Source of the DNA: Synchiropus splendidus
Lineage: Eukaryota > Chordata > Actinopteri > Syngnathiformes > Callionymidae
Length of the DNA stretch: 64,000 nucleotides
Direction: 5' to 3'
Assembly: GCF_027744825.2 (NCBI RefSeq)
Contig: NC_071345.1
Coordinates: 3,731,501-3,795,500 of the forward strand
Notes under the pieces: generated by a model
The model's database searches: none
Seen by the model: only the letters and a program-made list of their open reading frames with translations
Told to the model about the DNA's origin: nothing
Shown: one piece after another, positions 26,720 to 39,606 of the stretch
Layout: the number at the start of each line of letters is the position of its first letter
Position numbering within the stretch: position 1 is the first letter of the stretch
Position numbers and translations under genes: made by a program

Positions 26720-26975
26720 AAAGTTATTCTTTCACAGGAAAGGAGTTCCTCAACAGGAGGTCCTTTCTTCCTGTGGCATTAACACTGTACAGTTCATCCC
26801 TGAAAAAAATTCAATGATGGATTCTTTGGCACATTTGCACATTGTTTCTAAGCTCTTTTGCATTACTTTTGCACTTTATAATATTATTTCATTTTTCATT
26901 TTATTGTGATATGTTGTGTAGCATGTTACGAACATAATTTCCTTTGGGATGAATAAAGTTTTCTGATTTATTGTA
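26720..26975 (+). mobile_element. Probable LINE 3'-terminal fragment
   Basis: A short residual frame ends near 26909. Next come T-rich TTTGCACTTTATAATATTA sequence and a terminal TTTCCTTTGGGATGAATAAAG segment (26939-26959). A tail of the form CC-TTGGGAT-AATAAAGT is, from family knowledge, typical of fish L2/Rex1-like elements. There is no second copy in this window to confirm it, and the clade is not certain. Confidence 0.45.
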
Positions 26976-28299
26976 AGTTGATCGATTTCTTACTTTCTTT
27001 TTCCTGTTAACAAGGATACAATGTTATACAGTACTTACTTATAATTAGACAATAATACTAGTTACAGAGGTGGTGGAGAGTTGAGAGGCGCAGAATGTTT
27101 ACAGAAACAGAAAACGACTGAGAAGCACTGCCTTGGTGGATGTAATGACCATCATATTAAAGCATCTTTCAGGGTTAAACTTAGTGTCGGAGATTCCCAA
27201 ACTGACTGCTCGGAATGTTGCCTAATTCCGCCACCTGGTCTTCAGTTTTCCCTCCAAAGTGGCTCTACCTTAGAGATATTTTAAGGGGTTAAATCCACGA
27301 CCACAGATGAAATCGAAGGCAGGGAGCGCTGAATGTGAGTAGAGAAAAAATGTAATGGGTTTGAATTTGTTGTTTTGCATCTGACGCTGGGTTGCAGCGG
27401 AAGTGAGCGGGCATTCATTTGCTTGCATCCAACGGGTCCCCTAATGTATTCAGCACAGGAAGGTACTCTGTCAAACGCGAGCGCGAGAAGGTCCGCTTGT
27501 ATTGCCTCTTTTGCATACCGTAGATCATCCTCTGATTGCTGTGTTTTGGGACAATGTAGTTTTAAACACAGTGCTTTCAGCGTTTTCCAGCCTTAAATAT
27601 TCACGTGGAAAATAAACAGCAAGATCGCTGAACCCCGCGAAGCCTCATGTGGCGGTGAGAAGCGCTGCTTTTTAGTTTTGAAATGAATGGTGTCAACATG
27701 CAATGAGATCTCCTCTTTTGAGTTGTGTGTGTTTAGTTTCATTCTGGTCACTGGCCTCTTGAAATGCTCCGTTTTAGAGGAGCATTTATTTGGAACTTCT
27801 TAAATGCCTTCCATTATAGTTCCGACCGGCGAGAACACTGTGGCATTAAAGGTGTTTCATTGACTGAATTTCATTAAAGAAAGATAGTGAAAAGGAGAGA
27901 GTGCAGCTCCCTTTGATTTTGTTTATGTTCTTGAAATTGGATCGCCTTGGCAATTAGCCGGGTGTGAGAGCGAGAGCGTGTTTATTCCCGTACTTAAGCA
28001 GATAAAAGAGCAAGATCAGAAGGGAGGCTGTTTTAAGTGTGTCGAGCATTGTCTGACCCAGCCGCTACCCAGACTGTACTTCCTGTTCGCCTTTGTTATT
28101 GGCACAAAACAAACCTCCAACCCTGCCATCAGACATGCTCGTGTTTCATAAGTTGCCGGATGAGTCGTAGCCACGACGACCTCAATCTGCTAATAACAGG
28201 AGCGAACCGCCGCCATCTGGGTCAAGATGCATGTTTAATACAGGCAACTTCGGAAAGACTTCAAGTCTAAGTTGAAGAGTCTGGAGTTCGAATTCGGAG

Positions 28300-28392
28300 A
28301 GTCAGAATTTTATTGCCATGGTCAGTGGGGATCCCACCAACTAGGAAAGTGCTTCGCAATAAAATAAAATAAAATACAATAAAATAAAATAT
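28300..28392 (+). repeat. (AAAAT)n block with possible retroelement 3' end
   Basis: AATAAAATAAAAT repeats (28357-28391) directly follow an ATTTTATTGCCATGGTCAGT...CTAGGAAAGTGC segment. This looks like a retrotransposed 3' end with a simple-repeat tail. No target duplication was identified, and it could be a microsatellite alone. Confidence 0.4.
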
Positions 28393-30562
28393 GTTCACAC
28401 TGAAAACACGTCAATATTTGAGAGAAGTTTCTGTCAAAGTCAATGACTTCTTGAAATAACTGGCAGTTGACGTGAATGAGATCAGAGTTCTTTAAGTGTT
28501 TGGTTTACTTGACAATCACGATCCGTAGATTTATGTTTTGGAATTACGATCATTTCATTATGATCATTATTGTCTTGACATATATGATAAATAAACAAAA
28601 TGAGCAGCAATATGAAGTGTTTCAGAACAAAATATGATGCTTTAGATTAGAAGATTTAAAATAATATTTTATAATATTTCATGTGTGATATGTCTTTTGT
28701 GGTTCATGCCGCACCCTCCCCATATTGGTTGCATATCCAAGACCCTTCAACCACATGCCATTTTGAAACCAAATTCAGTGGTAGCCACGTCGTCATTTAA
28801 ACCTGGCCATGTCTCGGAGTGAGAGGAAAACTTTCGGAATAGTGTCTTGAAGAGCTCGCCGAGCTCCCAGGCGTTTTCTCGCCTCACCCCCCGTGCCCTC
28901 TGCCAGTACGCCTCTCACCTTACCCCCTCCCTCCCCGCTTTGTTGCCGTGAAACTCTTTGACCTCAGAGACACGGCGGCCATGCATAAAACATGTCATAC
29001 TGTGACTGCGTAGATACTTTTCTCTCAGCATTTGTACAAAGTGATTTGACTTTTTAAACTTACAGAGCCACCTTCAGGACTCCTTTTGGGCATTTGAAGA
29101 GTCTGTTTTTAGGAGGAAAGGTAATGCATAATGGGCCAAGCCATGGCCGAGGGAGGCGTCTTGAAAAGCAGGTCCCATCGACACCGTCGCTGAGTCACGT
29201 TGGCGAATGCTCCGTCTGCCTTGGGCGCCTGCTTTGTCTCCGCGGCAGGGTCAAGCGGACTGTACTTCCCAATCTCAGCACCAGATCAGTGAGCACAGCA
29301 TCAGCGAGGAAACAGAAAAATTGAGTGGAAAAAAAAAGGAGAGTGACAGAAGACTCAGGCATGATGAATGAAGAGATGGTTCAGCGCCAGGATGCCATTT
29401 GAAGCCATTTCCTGTCGGAGGTCTGGGCATCCTCCACCTCACTCCTTCGCTCCCTTCATCATGTTGTTGCTGTGTTTTTCCCCCCTGCTGAGAGCCCACT
29501 TGCGCCCCCCTGCCTCAGCCCCATATTGGATCTCAGTAGGCATTTTGTGCTTTTAAATGAATAGTCAAATGAGAAATGGGGTCCAATGGAAGGGGAGTGA
29601 ATGTAGCAAGGGGTGGGAGAAGGGGAACTAGTAGCAGGGGAGCGGAGGCAATCGGGTCTTTGGCCGGAAACGTGGGCCCCCACCCTCCACCCCAAACACA
29701 CGCACACACACACCCAAATGTCAGGCAAAGCAGAGAGCCTTGGGGAAGGCACCTCATTACAATATGGTCCCCCGCCGTGCGCTCCTGATGCAGAGACGAG
29801 GGGACCCCCACTCAGAAAGTCACTGATTTGTGATAAAAGCTGCCCCTGCATCCTCATCATCCTCGTTCAACTTCAAAATCCAATTTCAAATCCCCCCCAA
29901 ATTGCTTATTGCAGTTTATCTCTCTTGCTTCCGTGGCGCAGCAAACCTTCACATGGCCACCGCATGTATTTCCCCCCCACATCGGCTCCGTCACGTACGG
30001 CGGTGAGCCTCATGATTCCGGCTGATGTTTGTAAACGGTGCGCTGCATCGCTAATGGTTACGACGAAATACTGCTAATACTAATATTTATTCTTATTTTG
30101 TTTTTGCCACCGAACGTGACACAACCTGATTTGTCTTCCACAGCCTGGTCCAATACTGTGCGCCACAAACTTTGACATTCCACACCTTGCTCATGGTCAT
30201 GGCTGCTGTTGTTGAGGTCTGTGGTCGGTGTTTGACTTATGGTTGTGCGTGTGCATGATGTCATACGTAATGTCATGTAGGAGCCACCTCTGTTCATGCT
30301 TCACCATCCCAGCCGTGCTTCACTGCCTCCTAGGTTCCTAACACTGACCTTCCTTCACCAACTTCTGAGGCCGTCTGTCAATAGGCCAAATAGATTCCTG
30401 TTTCTGTTTGGGAAAGTACTGACTGCGTGTAAATAATCCTAATAAGGGGAAGTTTTAGCTGCTCGGTTGGCGCCATGGTTCATTGGTGGAGATGATACGA
30501 GGGTGTCCAATAATCTCCAGTGAAATATTTATCTCCCTCCTTCCTGCAGACGGAGTGTGACA

Positions 30563-30584
30563 CACTCACACACACACACACGCC
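30563..30584. repeat. (CA)10 microsatellite
   Basis: CA/AC dinucleotide run of about 20 bases, ending before CGCCGTGG. Confidence 0.85.
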
Positions 30585-31354
30585 GTGGCTCCCAGAGGCT
30601 CTCACACAGAGCCCACAGAGGGCCCTGAAATATTCATGTACAAAGTAAATTAAAGCTGCAACAAAAAGAGATGGGGAATTTCTCTTTCTGTATATCTGTA
30701 TGTCTCTTCTTTATGACTGGGTGAGGGGGCGGCGAGAGGAAGACAGGAGCGGGTTGATGAAGCGAAGAGGGAAGGTGGTGAACTTGGTGGGTGGCGGATG
30801 AAGGGCGGCAGCCGCGTCTAATATTGAGGGGCCACGGAGAGGTTTCCCACAGATGTCGGTGGATATTCATAAGCTGGACCAACTGCAAGACACGCGCAGC
30901 ATCGGAAACAATGTGAGAAGAGGTGGAGGAAATAAGGAGTTTTGAAATCAGCTGAGGTCAAAAGAGATTGCCTGAGTACAGACAGACGTGAACGAACTCC
31001 AGATGCAGACTTCCTCAAATAGTATGGAGATTTTTTTTTTTTGGGCTTTTAATGGGGCTGGTGGTGAGACGATGCCATCCAGGACTTTACCCATGAAAGG
31101 CATTCGCCATCCCCACCAAACTTTTACACAGAGACCAACCGCACATGTATATACTGAAGACATATGCACGTCGAATACTTGTTACCCTAAAAACTGCATC
31201 GTATGAATATGAATCTGTATTTCTTTTTAATAAAATGATCATTAGAAATCAGGAAATTTAAATAAATAAACGTTCATGGAGCAAATGCAAAGACACATGT
31301 ATTCAACTCATAACCTGTTTAAGATTCTATTACATGTAGCACTTTTTTAATAAC

Positions 31355-32150
31355 ATGACCCGACTGGTTATTATTATTGTTATTATTATTCATGTCAGTG
31401 ATGTTGTTATTGTTGTTGTTGTTAGTAGTCATAGTCGTTTTAGTGTAATAGTTACTGTAGTAGTTTTTATTATTAGTAGTTAGTGGTGGGACTTAGTAGT
31501 AGTAGTAGTTGTTATTACCAGTGGTAGTAGTAGTCTATTAGTGCTATTAGTTTGTAGTAGTAGTTATTCGTGGTATTAGTCATAGTTGTCATTATTAGTA
31601 GTACTTATCATTTGCAGTAGTAGCTGTAGTTATTACTGGTATTAGTCATAGTTGTCATTAGTAGTAGTACTTATCATTAGCAGTAGTAGTAGTAGTAGTT
31701 ATTTGTGGTATTAGTCATAGTTGTCATTATTAGTAGTACTTATCATTAGCAGTAGTAGTAGTAGTAGTTATTTGTGGTATTAGTCATAGTTGTCATTATT
31801 AGTAGTACTTATCATTAGCAGTAGTAGTAGTAGTAGTTATTTGTGGTATTATTCAATAGTAGTATTAGTAGTTATTAGTGGTATTAGTCAATAGTAGTAG
31901 TTATTTGCAGTAGTACTTATCATTAGCAGTAGTAGCAGTAGTTATTAGTGGTATTAGTCAGTAGTAGTTATTAGCAGTAGTACTTATCATTAGCAGTAGT
32001 AGTAGTAGTTATTAGTGGTATTACTCAATAGTAGTAGTTATTAGCAGTAGTACTTATCATTAGCAGTAGTAGTAGTAGTTATTAGTGGTATTACTCAATA
32101 GTAGTAGTTATTATCAGTAGTACTTATCATTAGCAGTAGTAGTTATTAGT
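31355..32150 (+). repeat. TAG-rich minisatellite block 1 with ~69-bp units
   Basis: The block opens with ATGACCCGACTGGTTATT and a TTATTG/TTGTTG-rich leader (31355-31432), then TAG/TTAG trinucleotide-like DNA. Within it ACTTATCATTAG (or a one-base variant) recurs at about 31603, 31669, 31738, 31807, 31915, 31982, 32052 and 32122. Spacing is mostly 66-70 bp with one 108-bp gap, so a higher-order unit of about 69 bp overlies the trinucleotide pattern. Each unit carries GCAGTAGTAGTAG, TTATTAGTGGTATTA and related words. Confidence 0.9.
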
Positions 32151-32304
32151 CTCATAAGAACAGCTAATGTAAGACAGCCCACATTAGCTGCAAGAGCACG
32201 GTGCAGTACGGTCACAAAGTCTCTCTAGATTAAGGCCCTGTAAAGGCCCAGTCATCCTCCCTTCATGGTCTTTTCAAATGTTTCAAATGATCACATGCTT
32301 CCAT

Positions 32305-32675
32305 GGTATTGCTGTTCACCAATATATCCACCAGGGGGAGCAGCCCACAGTCAAACTCCAAAACCAACATGGCGACTGTGGGAGAAGTATTGATCTCTTG
32401 CACAGAAGAGGAAACGGAGGCAGCGGCCGGTGAGGCTGTCAAATATATGGCCACTGGAGGACAGAAAATTTCCACCATTGTTATGTCTTCTTCGTGTCTC
32501 ATTAGAGCTAGTAGTAACTGCAACACTGCCCCCCATGGTTTCCGCTGGTACTGCTGCGTTTGTTCTGCATCGGTTGGCTTTCTGGAAACGTGCAGAAATA
32601 CAGAGGAAATGAAGGAAGAGCACAGACAGAAGGATCCGGATCCGAACCTCAGGTTGAGCATTAATGGTCCTTTAA
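32305..32675 (+). repeat. Dispersed repeat family B, copy 2
   Basis: Same-orientation relative of 12085-12460 (shared GGTATTGCTGTTCACCAATA start). It lies about 150 bp after the first TAG-rich block. A 142-codon minus frame and a 127-codon plus frame overlap here; neither shows a known domain and neither is preserved in the other copy. Confidence 0.8.
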
Positions 32676-33783
32676 GTGGTTCATGAGGCAAAAAAAAAAT
32701 CTGTTTTAAGAAAGGAGGTCTAAATGGCTACCTGATCAAACGCTTTACACAAATATTGATATGAACCATAAATCTTCCTCTGCCTCGTTCTGGTGCTATA
32801 TTACAGGCACATCCACATTGAGCACCAGTGGCAGCACAGACTTTATCTCCACCATCAATTTCCGCTCTGCATATGGCTGGAGCTGCTTATGCATGTGCCA
32901 TGGAGCTGTACTTTATCAAAAAGACCCGTCCTGGACCCGGGGCAATGCATTATTAAACACAAGAACCATCGACAAAGACGTGCGTGTGCACACACACACA
33001 AACTGAGCCGTTTGTTTCGGTGACTGGCTGGACAGGTGCGCACGCACACACACACGTGCAAGGCTCACACAGTCTGCACACAGACTGAGACACCACAGCT
33101 TATAAGGGACATGAACTGCTGAGCTTTATTGCAGAGATATACCGTCCAGTTCCTTTTCATTATCGGGTTTGTTTCTGTAAAACAGAGAAGGTAAAATCTG
33201 GCCTTAGCTTTCATTTCATTTCTGCCAGTAAGTTCGATCAAGAGTGAAACCAGACACTTTTACCTGTCCATCATTACTGACTTATTTTTAATTTCAAGTT
33301 TTTTTTTATGATCTACTGGATGAGCAAACCCAAGATCCATGAGCCACAAGTCCCACAATGCACCACAAAAAGCCCTATAACCGTTTTTTACTGTATAACC
33401 TCCAAACCTAAAGGTCATCTGGGTTTATTTTCATTTTTTAATGTGTAGAATTGTTAAAATATGTAGCATTTAGTGAGTGATTTGCTTAATAATACATATT
33501 TACATTGAGACATTGTCAACATCTGACCATTTGATTCGCCTTTTTTTTTTTGCTGCTAAGTGAGAATTTTAGCTGCTGTGGTAGGACTTGAAACACCTCT
33601 GAACCAAAAAAAATAACATTGATTTAAGCCTGGCATGGACTTCTGACTGGATTATCTTGACCTTCGGGTGTTTTTTTTAGCTCAGTGATTCCTTGCATAG
33701 TTGGTTTCCAACACCTCTCCCAGAGTCGATCCCCTGTTTTCTTATTATGATAAACCTTTGAGTAGTTTGTGTAATTTCATATA
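32676..33783. other. Gene-free stretch
   Basis: Short CA runs occur at about 32988-33001 and 33045-33056. Several poly-T tracts follow. No exon is recognised. Confidence 0.5.
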
Positions 33784-34453
33784 CAGTGGCAGCTCAGTTT
33801 TCGAACTTCCGGAATTCGAACAAATCAAACAAAAATTTCGGGATTTTTTTGCTTCGGATTTCGAACGAAAATCCAGGACTCGAACGCCCCCGAAAAAAAA
33901 AAAAAACATAACGTGCGCGGGCCGATCAGCTGATCCACGACGCACTTTGTTATTGTCTATATTTACATTTACTGACTGTTTTTTCTTCATATTGAGGTGT
34001 AAAACCTTTCCTGTCTCCACACTGGACCATGGTAGAGTGTCACAGGGGAGGTGCTGGCTCTCCACACCTCCACTCCAGGGTTTGATGTCCTGTTGTGGGC
34101 TGGAGCTGGGACAGGGATGAGGCGAGTCTGGGACAGAGCGTGACTTGGTTTATGACTTTGTCACAGCCAAACTGCACAGAAGCGCACATTCAGAGCTGGA
34201 CACGCACCGGGCACCTCTTCACTTCTGGAGAGACGTCACTCACTCGGCAACCCCTCCCACATGCAGCGGCCACACACATAGAGGAACAGCGCACCTGCAG
34301 CAGACACTCTACATTCACTCCTACAAAAGACTGTTTTAAGGCTTGGAACGCATTATTTCTTTTTCCATTCATTGTAATGGGAAAAATAGATTCAGATTTC
34401 GAACAACTCAGTCGAACGGCCGTCTGTTGTGGTCGAGGACCAAGGTACCACTG
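33784..34453. mobile_element. Pogo/Tigger-like non-autonomous transposon, 670 bp
   Basis: The element lies between TA dinucleotides (33782-33783 and 34454-34455), as expected for TA-targeting Tc1/mariner-pogo elements. The left end is CAGTGGCAGCTCAGTTTTCG; the right end is the reverse complement of CAGTGGTACCTTGGTCCTCG. Both termini are rich in TTCGAAC words. The first roughly 430 bp is shared, inverted, with 45893-46336, including the TGGGACAGGGATGAGGCGAG block. Open frames inside are fragmentary with no transposase motif. Relative to the other copy it has lost about 50 bp near 33960. Confidence 0.85.
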
Positions 34454-34455
34454 TA

Positions 34456-35786
34456 TTCTGTTTTTGAGTTGTCATCAAACCCCGTCCATGTTGCGTGGCT
34501 CCATAAAGTCAAGATGAGGGTCCCACAAACCTTCATCTTCAATGGGAACCTGCCCACTGACCTCAGACCTGTTGTCTGGCATGGCTGTCCTTGCGCATAC
34601 TCAACCAGACGGATCCCATTTTACCATCAGGGCATCACTCTCAACTCTCAAGAGTTCTGAATCTGTGCTGTGGGTCCTTCTCACGATGCTTTTGATGCCC
34701 ATACCATTCCACTTTGGGCATTCATTCTGTCTATTAATCATGGCCACTCTTCATCGTCTGAGTTTTACTACTAGTTCTGATGCCTAAAGAAAGCAATCGC
34801 CGGACAAGTTGCCCACAGGCACGTGAATACACATGTATTTAAATCCACACAGCAACATTCTGTCCTTGTTTTCCTTTGATCCAACGCTGTAACATCCTTG
34901 CTATTCTTGACTCGGGCATAAAAGACTTCTTTGTGGCACAACTGTGTCTTACAGCTTTTTTTTTTTTTCGTCCATATAATAGCAGACTGGATTCCAGATA
35001 CAAACCCGCGAGTCCCTGAGCTGAGCCGAGCTGCTCACCAGCGTAATGTTCCCTGTCACTCAACAAGCCAGCGGGTCTGTGTTGGTTTGGATCAGAACAT
35101 CATCGGCCTTTCAATGGTCTTTCTTTCCAAATGAACAGCTGGGTTTTGATTTGGAAACGTGCGCGGCGTTGTGACTTGAATGTGTCTGCGTTGCTGCGGT
35201 CTTGCGTCAGCCGTTTAATCCGGATCATATTTTAATATTGTCTGATACGTGCTGGAGTCTGTGCAGGTGCGAGAGTCAGCCAAGGTAACCAGCTGCTGGG
35301 CTGCCCCTGGTTTCACCTTTCACACTCCCTCTGTCAGAAGTGAACTGGAACGTTTACAGCGTTAGTGGCAGGAGGAAGTGTGTGTGTGTGAGTGTGTGTG
35401 AGTGTGTTGCCTCACGCACTCCCTGACATGCCCAGCAGGTGTTGGAGGAGACTTGTGATCTTGGAGACTTTTCAAAGTTTCATTCACTGTGATCGGAATT
35501 TGAGTCAAGTTGTATATCCAGCACGGATCACCTCTTCTGTTGAGCGGGAAGGATTGGACTGTGCCAGGTTGTATTCCAATAAACCTTTTGAGGTGTTGTG
35601 TTGCTGCTGAAGAAACGGCTTCATCATCTGTAGTTAGTGGTGAATAAACACGCAGGTCTGGATGCCATTGATTCCCCAGCTCCTTCAGCCAACTATGACT
35701 CATGGCTTCCAGGGAACCGCTCAAGCCAGAGCAGGAGTGAGGGTCGACTGTCCAGTACATGATGGAGCAGCTCGTATATGCAAGAT
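34456..35786. other. Gene-free stretch
   Basis: Contains a TG-rich run (35378-35406) and a poly-T tract (34955-34969). No exon or element end is recognised. Confidence 0.5.
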
Positions 35787-36722
35787 ATGACCCGACTGGT
35801 TATTGTTAATGTTATTATTATTATTAACGTCAATGAGTGTTAGAGTTATTGTTGTTGTTGTCAGTAGTCATATTAGTAGTTTTTATCATTAGTTGTAGTT
35901 AGTAGTAGTTAGTAGTGGTAGTAGTTAGTGGTATGCATTAGTTGAAGTAGTTATTATTAGTAGTAGTTATTATTAACAGCAGTATTAGTAGTTATTAATT
36001 AGGAGTAGTAGTAGAAATAGTTATTATTATTATTTTTAGTAGTAGTAGTAATAATTATTAGCAATGGTAGTTGTAGTTATTCGTTACGAGTAGTAGTAGA
36101 AATAGTTATTATTATTATTTTTAGTAGTAGTAGCAGTACTAGTAGTTATTAGCAATGGTAGTTTATTAGTGGTACAACTTAGTAGTAGTAGTTATTTGCA
36201 GTTGTAGTGGTATTTACTAGTCATAGTAGTCATCATTAGCAGTAGTAGTAGTAGTTATTAGTGGTATTAATTAGTAGTAGTCATTAGTAGTAGTAGTAAT
36301 AGTAGCTATTATTAGCAGTAGTAGTAGTTATTATTAGCAGTCGTAGTAGTTATTAGTGGTATTAGTTAGTGGCCGTAGTTAGTAGTAGTAGTTATCATTA
36401 GTAGTATTAGTCGTAGTTATTAGTGGTATTAGTAGTAGTAGTAATCATTTGCAGTAGTAGTAGTAGTAGTTATTAGTGGTATTAATTAGCAGTAGTAGTT
36501 AGTAGTAGTAGTTATCATTACCAGTATTAGTAGTAGTTATTAGCAGTTGTAGTGGTATTTACTAGTCATAGTAGTAATCATTAGCAGTAGTAGTACTCAT
36601 CATTAGCAGTAGTAGTTGTAGTTATTAGTGGTATTAGTTAGTAGTAGTCGTTATCATCAGTAGTAATAGTAGCTATTATTAGCAGTAGTAGTTATTAGTT
36701 AGTAGAAGTGGCAGTAGCAGAA
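35787..36722 (+). repeat. TAG-rich minisatellite block 2
   Basis: Opens with the same ATGACCCGACTGGTTATT leader and TTATTG/TTGTTG stretch (35787-35870) as block 1, in the same orientation. It continues as TAGTAG/TTATTAG/GGTATTAG words to about 36722. The higher-order period is much less regular than in block 1. Confidence 0.9.
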
Positions 36723-39249
36723 GAGTCGATGTCATGAATCATTTGTGACTCCTTGACTTCCAGCAAATGGTTGCTGATCTCCAACATATTTATGATCTAA
36801 AAGGCTGTGGGAATGAATTAGATTCAAGGTAAGAGCTTCCACTGTAAATGATAAATGTGTTTGTACAGAGACGAAATTGCATGTTGAGGATGTTCAGCTG
36901 CAATGCAACCGGTCTTCCACTCACACAGAGGCCTTTCACGCCGACACGGCTCCGTGCCGCTTCCTGAACCTGATTTTGAACCGGCCGGCGAGAAAAGAAA
37001 GCTGTAAAATTGGTTTTGGAACCACCGGTGACGTCATCGTGTCGTGGAAGTGCTGGACATTAAATTGGATCCATGCTTCCTTCACTCTGGCATGAGCCAG
37101 CTACATCACCTCAGACCACGCTGCCGAACGGTTCGCCCACCAGCTGGATACCAGACACGTCTGTCTCCTCACCAACAACAACAACAGTAGCCTCACAGTG
37201 AGAGGGAGGCCCAATATTAGCCCAATTCTGGGGCAAATGGAGAAGAATTGAGTCGTGAAACCAAAAAAAAGAAGAAGAAATAAGTGGAATCGGAGGCTTT
37301 TTTTCTCCATGACTATACCCCAATACTTCCCACAATGGTCCGGATTGTGTTTTAGCAGCAGAGTAAAATTAAAAAATTAAAAGAAATCGGAGAATGGAAA
37401 CATAATCTTAAAAGATCCGCTGTACTCATATATCAACCTCAACAGGTTTTAAATCATTGCGCCTTGCTTTGCAGATGCTGCTGCAGTGTTTTAGAGAATG
37501 AATTACATTGATTTATAAATAATGGAACAACTTAATTGTATAATTTGTCTCAGATTTTAATCCGTTATTAATTCTCAGCGGATACATTGGGTTCCTTCAA
37601 TTGAACGTCTCTTTTTAATTACTTTTCCATTCATTAGTGCAACTAGCAACAACCTGCCGCGGCCCGTCCTTCCAAACAAGAAAGGCGAGCGTTTCTTTCC
37701 GAGGAAAACTCTTGGATCTCATCGTGTGTACCACATGACAATCTCTGGGTTCACGTGAGGAGGTTGTCTGCGCGGCCGATGGATGAGCTTATTAAGTGGC
37801 CGAGGCTCCCAAAAGCAGCCAGTCGACCTGTCATCCAGGTGACCGGAGCAGCCAGACACCAAGTGGTGGAACGCGATGAGGCTCCAGGCGGTTGCAAATG
37901 TGGAGCAAGAGGGCATGAGGATGCATGAGTTGGGCTGCGACGGCAGCGTCTCAGACAGACAGCTCCCACAGATGCGGCATCACACCGGGTCATGTATATG
38001 CAAGCGGCGGACTGACCGTTAGGCTCCGTATGGGCTGCCATGTCCAAGAATGACTCGCAGGCATTTGGTCCCAAACAACAGCGCTCCAAAGGTCGTAACC
38101 CAAAATGAGATCCGTGTCCTCTGCTGCAAAGTCAGACAGCGCAGACAGACGGAGGAGTTGATATGAATCACTTGTGTTTTTTATCCGTTGCTCAGTGATG
38201 AACTGCTCTATCTGAACGCATCACACTGGGCTCACAAAGGTTGCCGCGTCTTGTGTTCTTTCGATGCCTCGTGCTTTAAGGATGCGTGTGTGACCTGTGG
38301 CTTCGCTGAATGCATTTACAAACACTGGCCCTCTGCTGCGAAGCTGCCCGGCAGGAAGTCTGGCTCACTCTTCTGCTGAGGCTCAATGACTTCATTCTCC
38401 ATATAAAAGACGGGGAAAGATTATTATTCTCAACATCCAGCGAGGGCATTTGGCTTATTGTGTTTCTCTTGAGTTCCGGCGCTTGAAGAGTGATTTAGAA
38501 ATGGGGTTTTTCAGCGTCGCAGTATTTTAAATTCAATTTTCAGACGGCTTTTAACATTTGCTTGGCTCACATTTGAACTCCATACATGTAATCATGAATT
38601 TTAAACACGTTTCTCTGGGAATTATTCCGTCCTCCCAGGGCAGGTTGACAAACTGGGAGCCCACTCTGTCCAGGCCATTGCGCCCGCACCACGCTCGCTT
38701 ACCCCAACAAAATGAAAAATCAATACCCGTCTCCCATCTGCCTCGTCTTTTGCAGGACAATTGACCCTGACACCATGATCTCTCCGTGTGACTGATATTA
38801 TTTCCACTGAGTTGGGCCCGAGGTAACAGATACATTTTTCAATACAGAAGCAGGACACCTCGGATGGATCCTTCCAGTCACTGCTCAATAAAGTCAAGTG
38901 CGGGACACCCAGCCGATAAGTACTTTTAACAGGTTTGGGGTCTGAAAGGGCTCCGTGAATACACGGTTAAAGGCTGTCACTCAACTTCTTTAGCTTTTGT
39001 AGGAGTGACTTTGTGCGTCCTCTGAACACAGACGCCTGTTTCCGAACTGTAATAAACATTTTTTATATGTAGTGCAGTCGTTCTACTACATTATTTTCCT
39101 CACGTATTTCTTTCCATGTTATGTTTAAACCATGTAAATTTTGTTTTTTCTCAATGAGCCTTTTCCTCTCTTCTTTCTCTGAATATTTTTTCTATATTTT
39201 TTTTATGCATTTTTCAAATATTTCTTCCTAAATCATGGTGAGCAATTCC
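36723..39249. other. Gene-free stretch
   Basis: No exon is recognised. The sequence is unique-looking. ATTA-rich bases at 37560-37660 (TCCGTTATTAATTCTCAG, TTTTTAATTACTTTTCC) could belong to a regulatory element. Confidence 0.5.
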
Positions 39250-39278
39250 ATTTCCTCAGGGGCCACATGATGTACGAT

Positions 39279-39369
39279 AAACCGTTGCGTCAGAAAAATA
39301 AATGGATGAAAGAATATCAGCCTCAAAAAAAATAAATAAATAAAAAAGAAAAAAAAATACAAAATACAA

Positions 39370-39412
<43 letters not shown>

Positions 39413-39606
39413 TAAAAGTAAAAAGTAAAAATGTTGTAAATCAAGATATTTTTTTAAAACTATAAAAAGAATATAAAAATATAATAAAGAAAACCGTTGC
39501 TTCAGACAGATAAATGAAGGAATATCAGCCTCAAAAAAATAAAAAATATATATATACAGAAGTAAAAGTAAAAATGTTGTAAATCAAGATTTTTTTTAAA
39601 GCAATA
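39279..39606 (+). repeat. Tandem duplication, period 212 bp
   Basis: AAACCGTTGC at 39279 recurs at 39491. Both units continue with GAATATCAGCCTCAAAAAAA, then AGTAAAAGTAAAA and ATGTTGTAAATCAAGAT. The second unit has a much shorter TA run. Confidence 0.8.
39373..39410. repeat. (TA)19 microsatellite
   Basis: About 19 uninterrupted TA units inside the first unit of the 212-bp duplication. Confidence 0.95.

Larger units (their letters stand above)
26976..31354. other. Gene-free stretch
   Basis: No exon or RNA gene is recognised. It holds an (AATAA)n tail-like block (28357-28391) and a (CA)10 run (30563-30584). Overlapping frames at 29459-30077 occur on both strands and are proline/serine-rich low-complexity. 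Confidence 0.5.

Noticed and set aside
28230..28300. tRNA B-box-like GAGTTCGAATTC, possible tRNA or tRNA-derived SINE
   Set aside because: No matching A box at the right distance and no cloverleaf stems could be drawn.
31355..32150. CRISPR-like regular repeats
   Set aside because: The repeats are TAG-rich minisatellite units without distinct spacers, and the DNA is eukaryotic.
32263..32691. 142-codon minus frame in repeat family B as a protein
   Set aside because: The equivalent frame is interrupted in the copy at 12.1-12.46 kb and no domain is recognised.
33701..34120. 139-codon plus frame and overlapping minus frame as genes
   Set aside because: Both lie largely within the pogo-like element, are not conserved in the second copy and lack transposase motifs.
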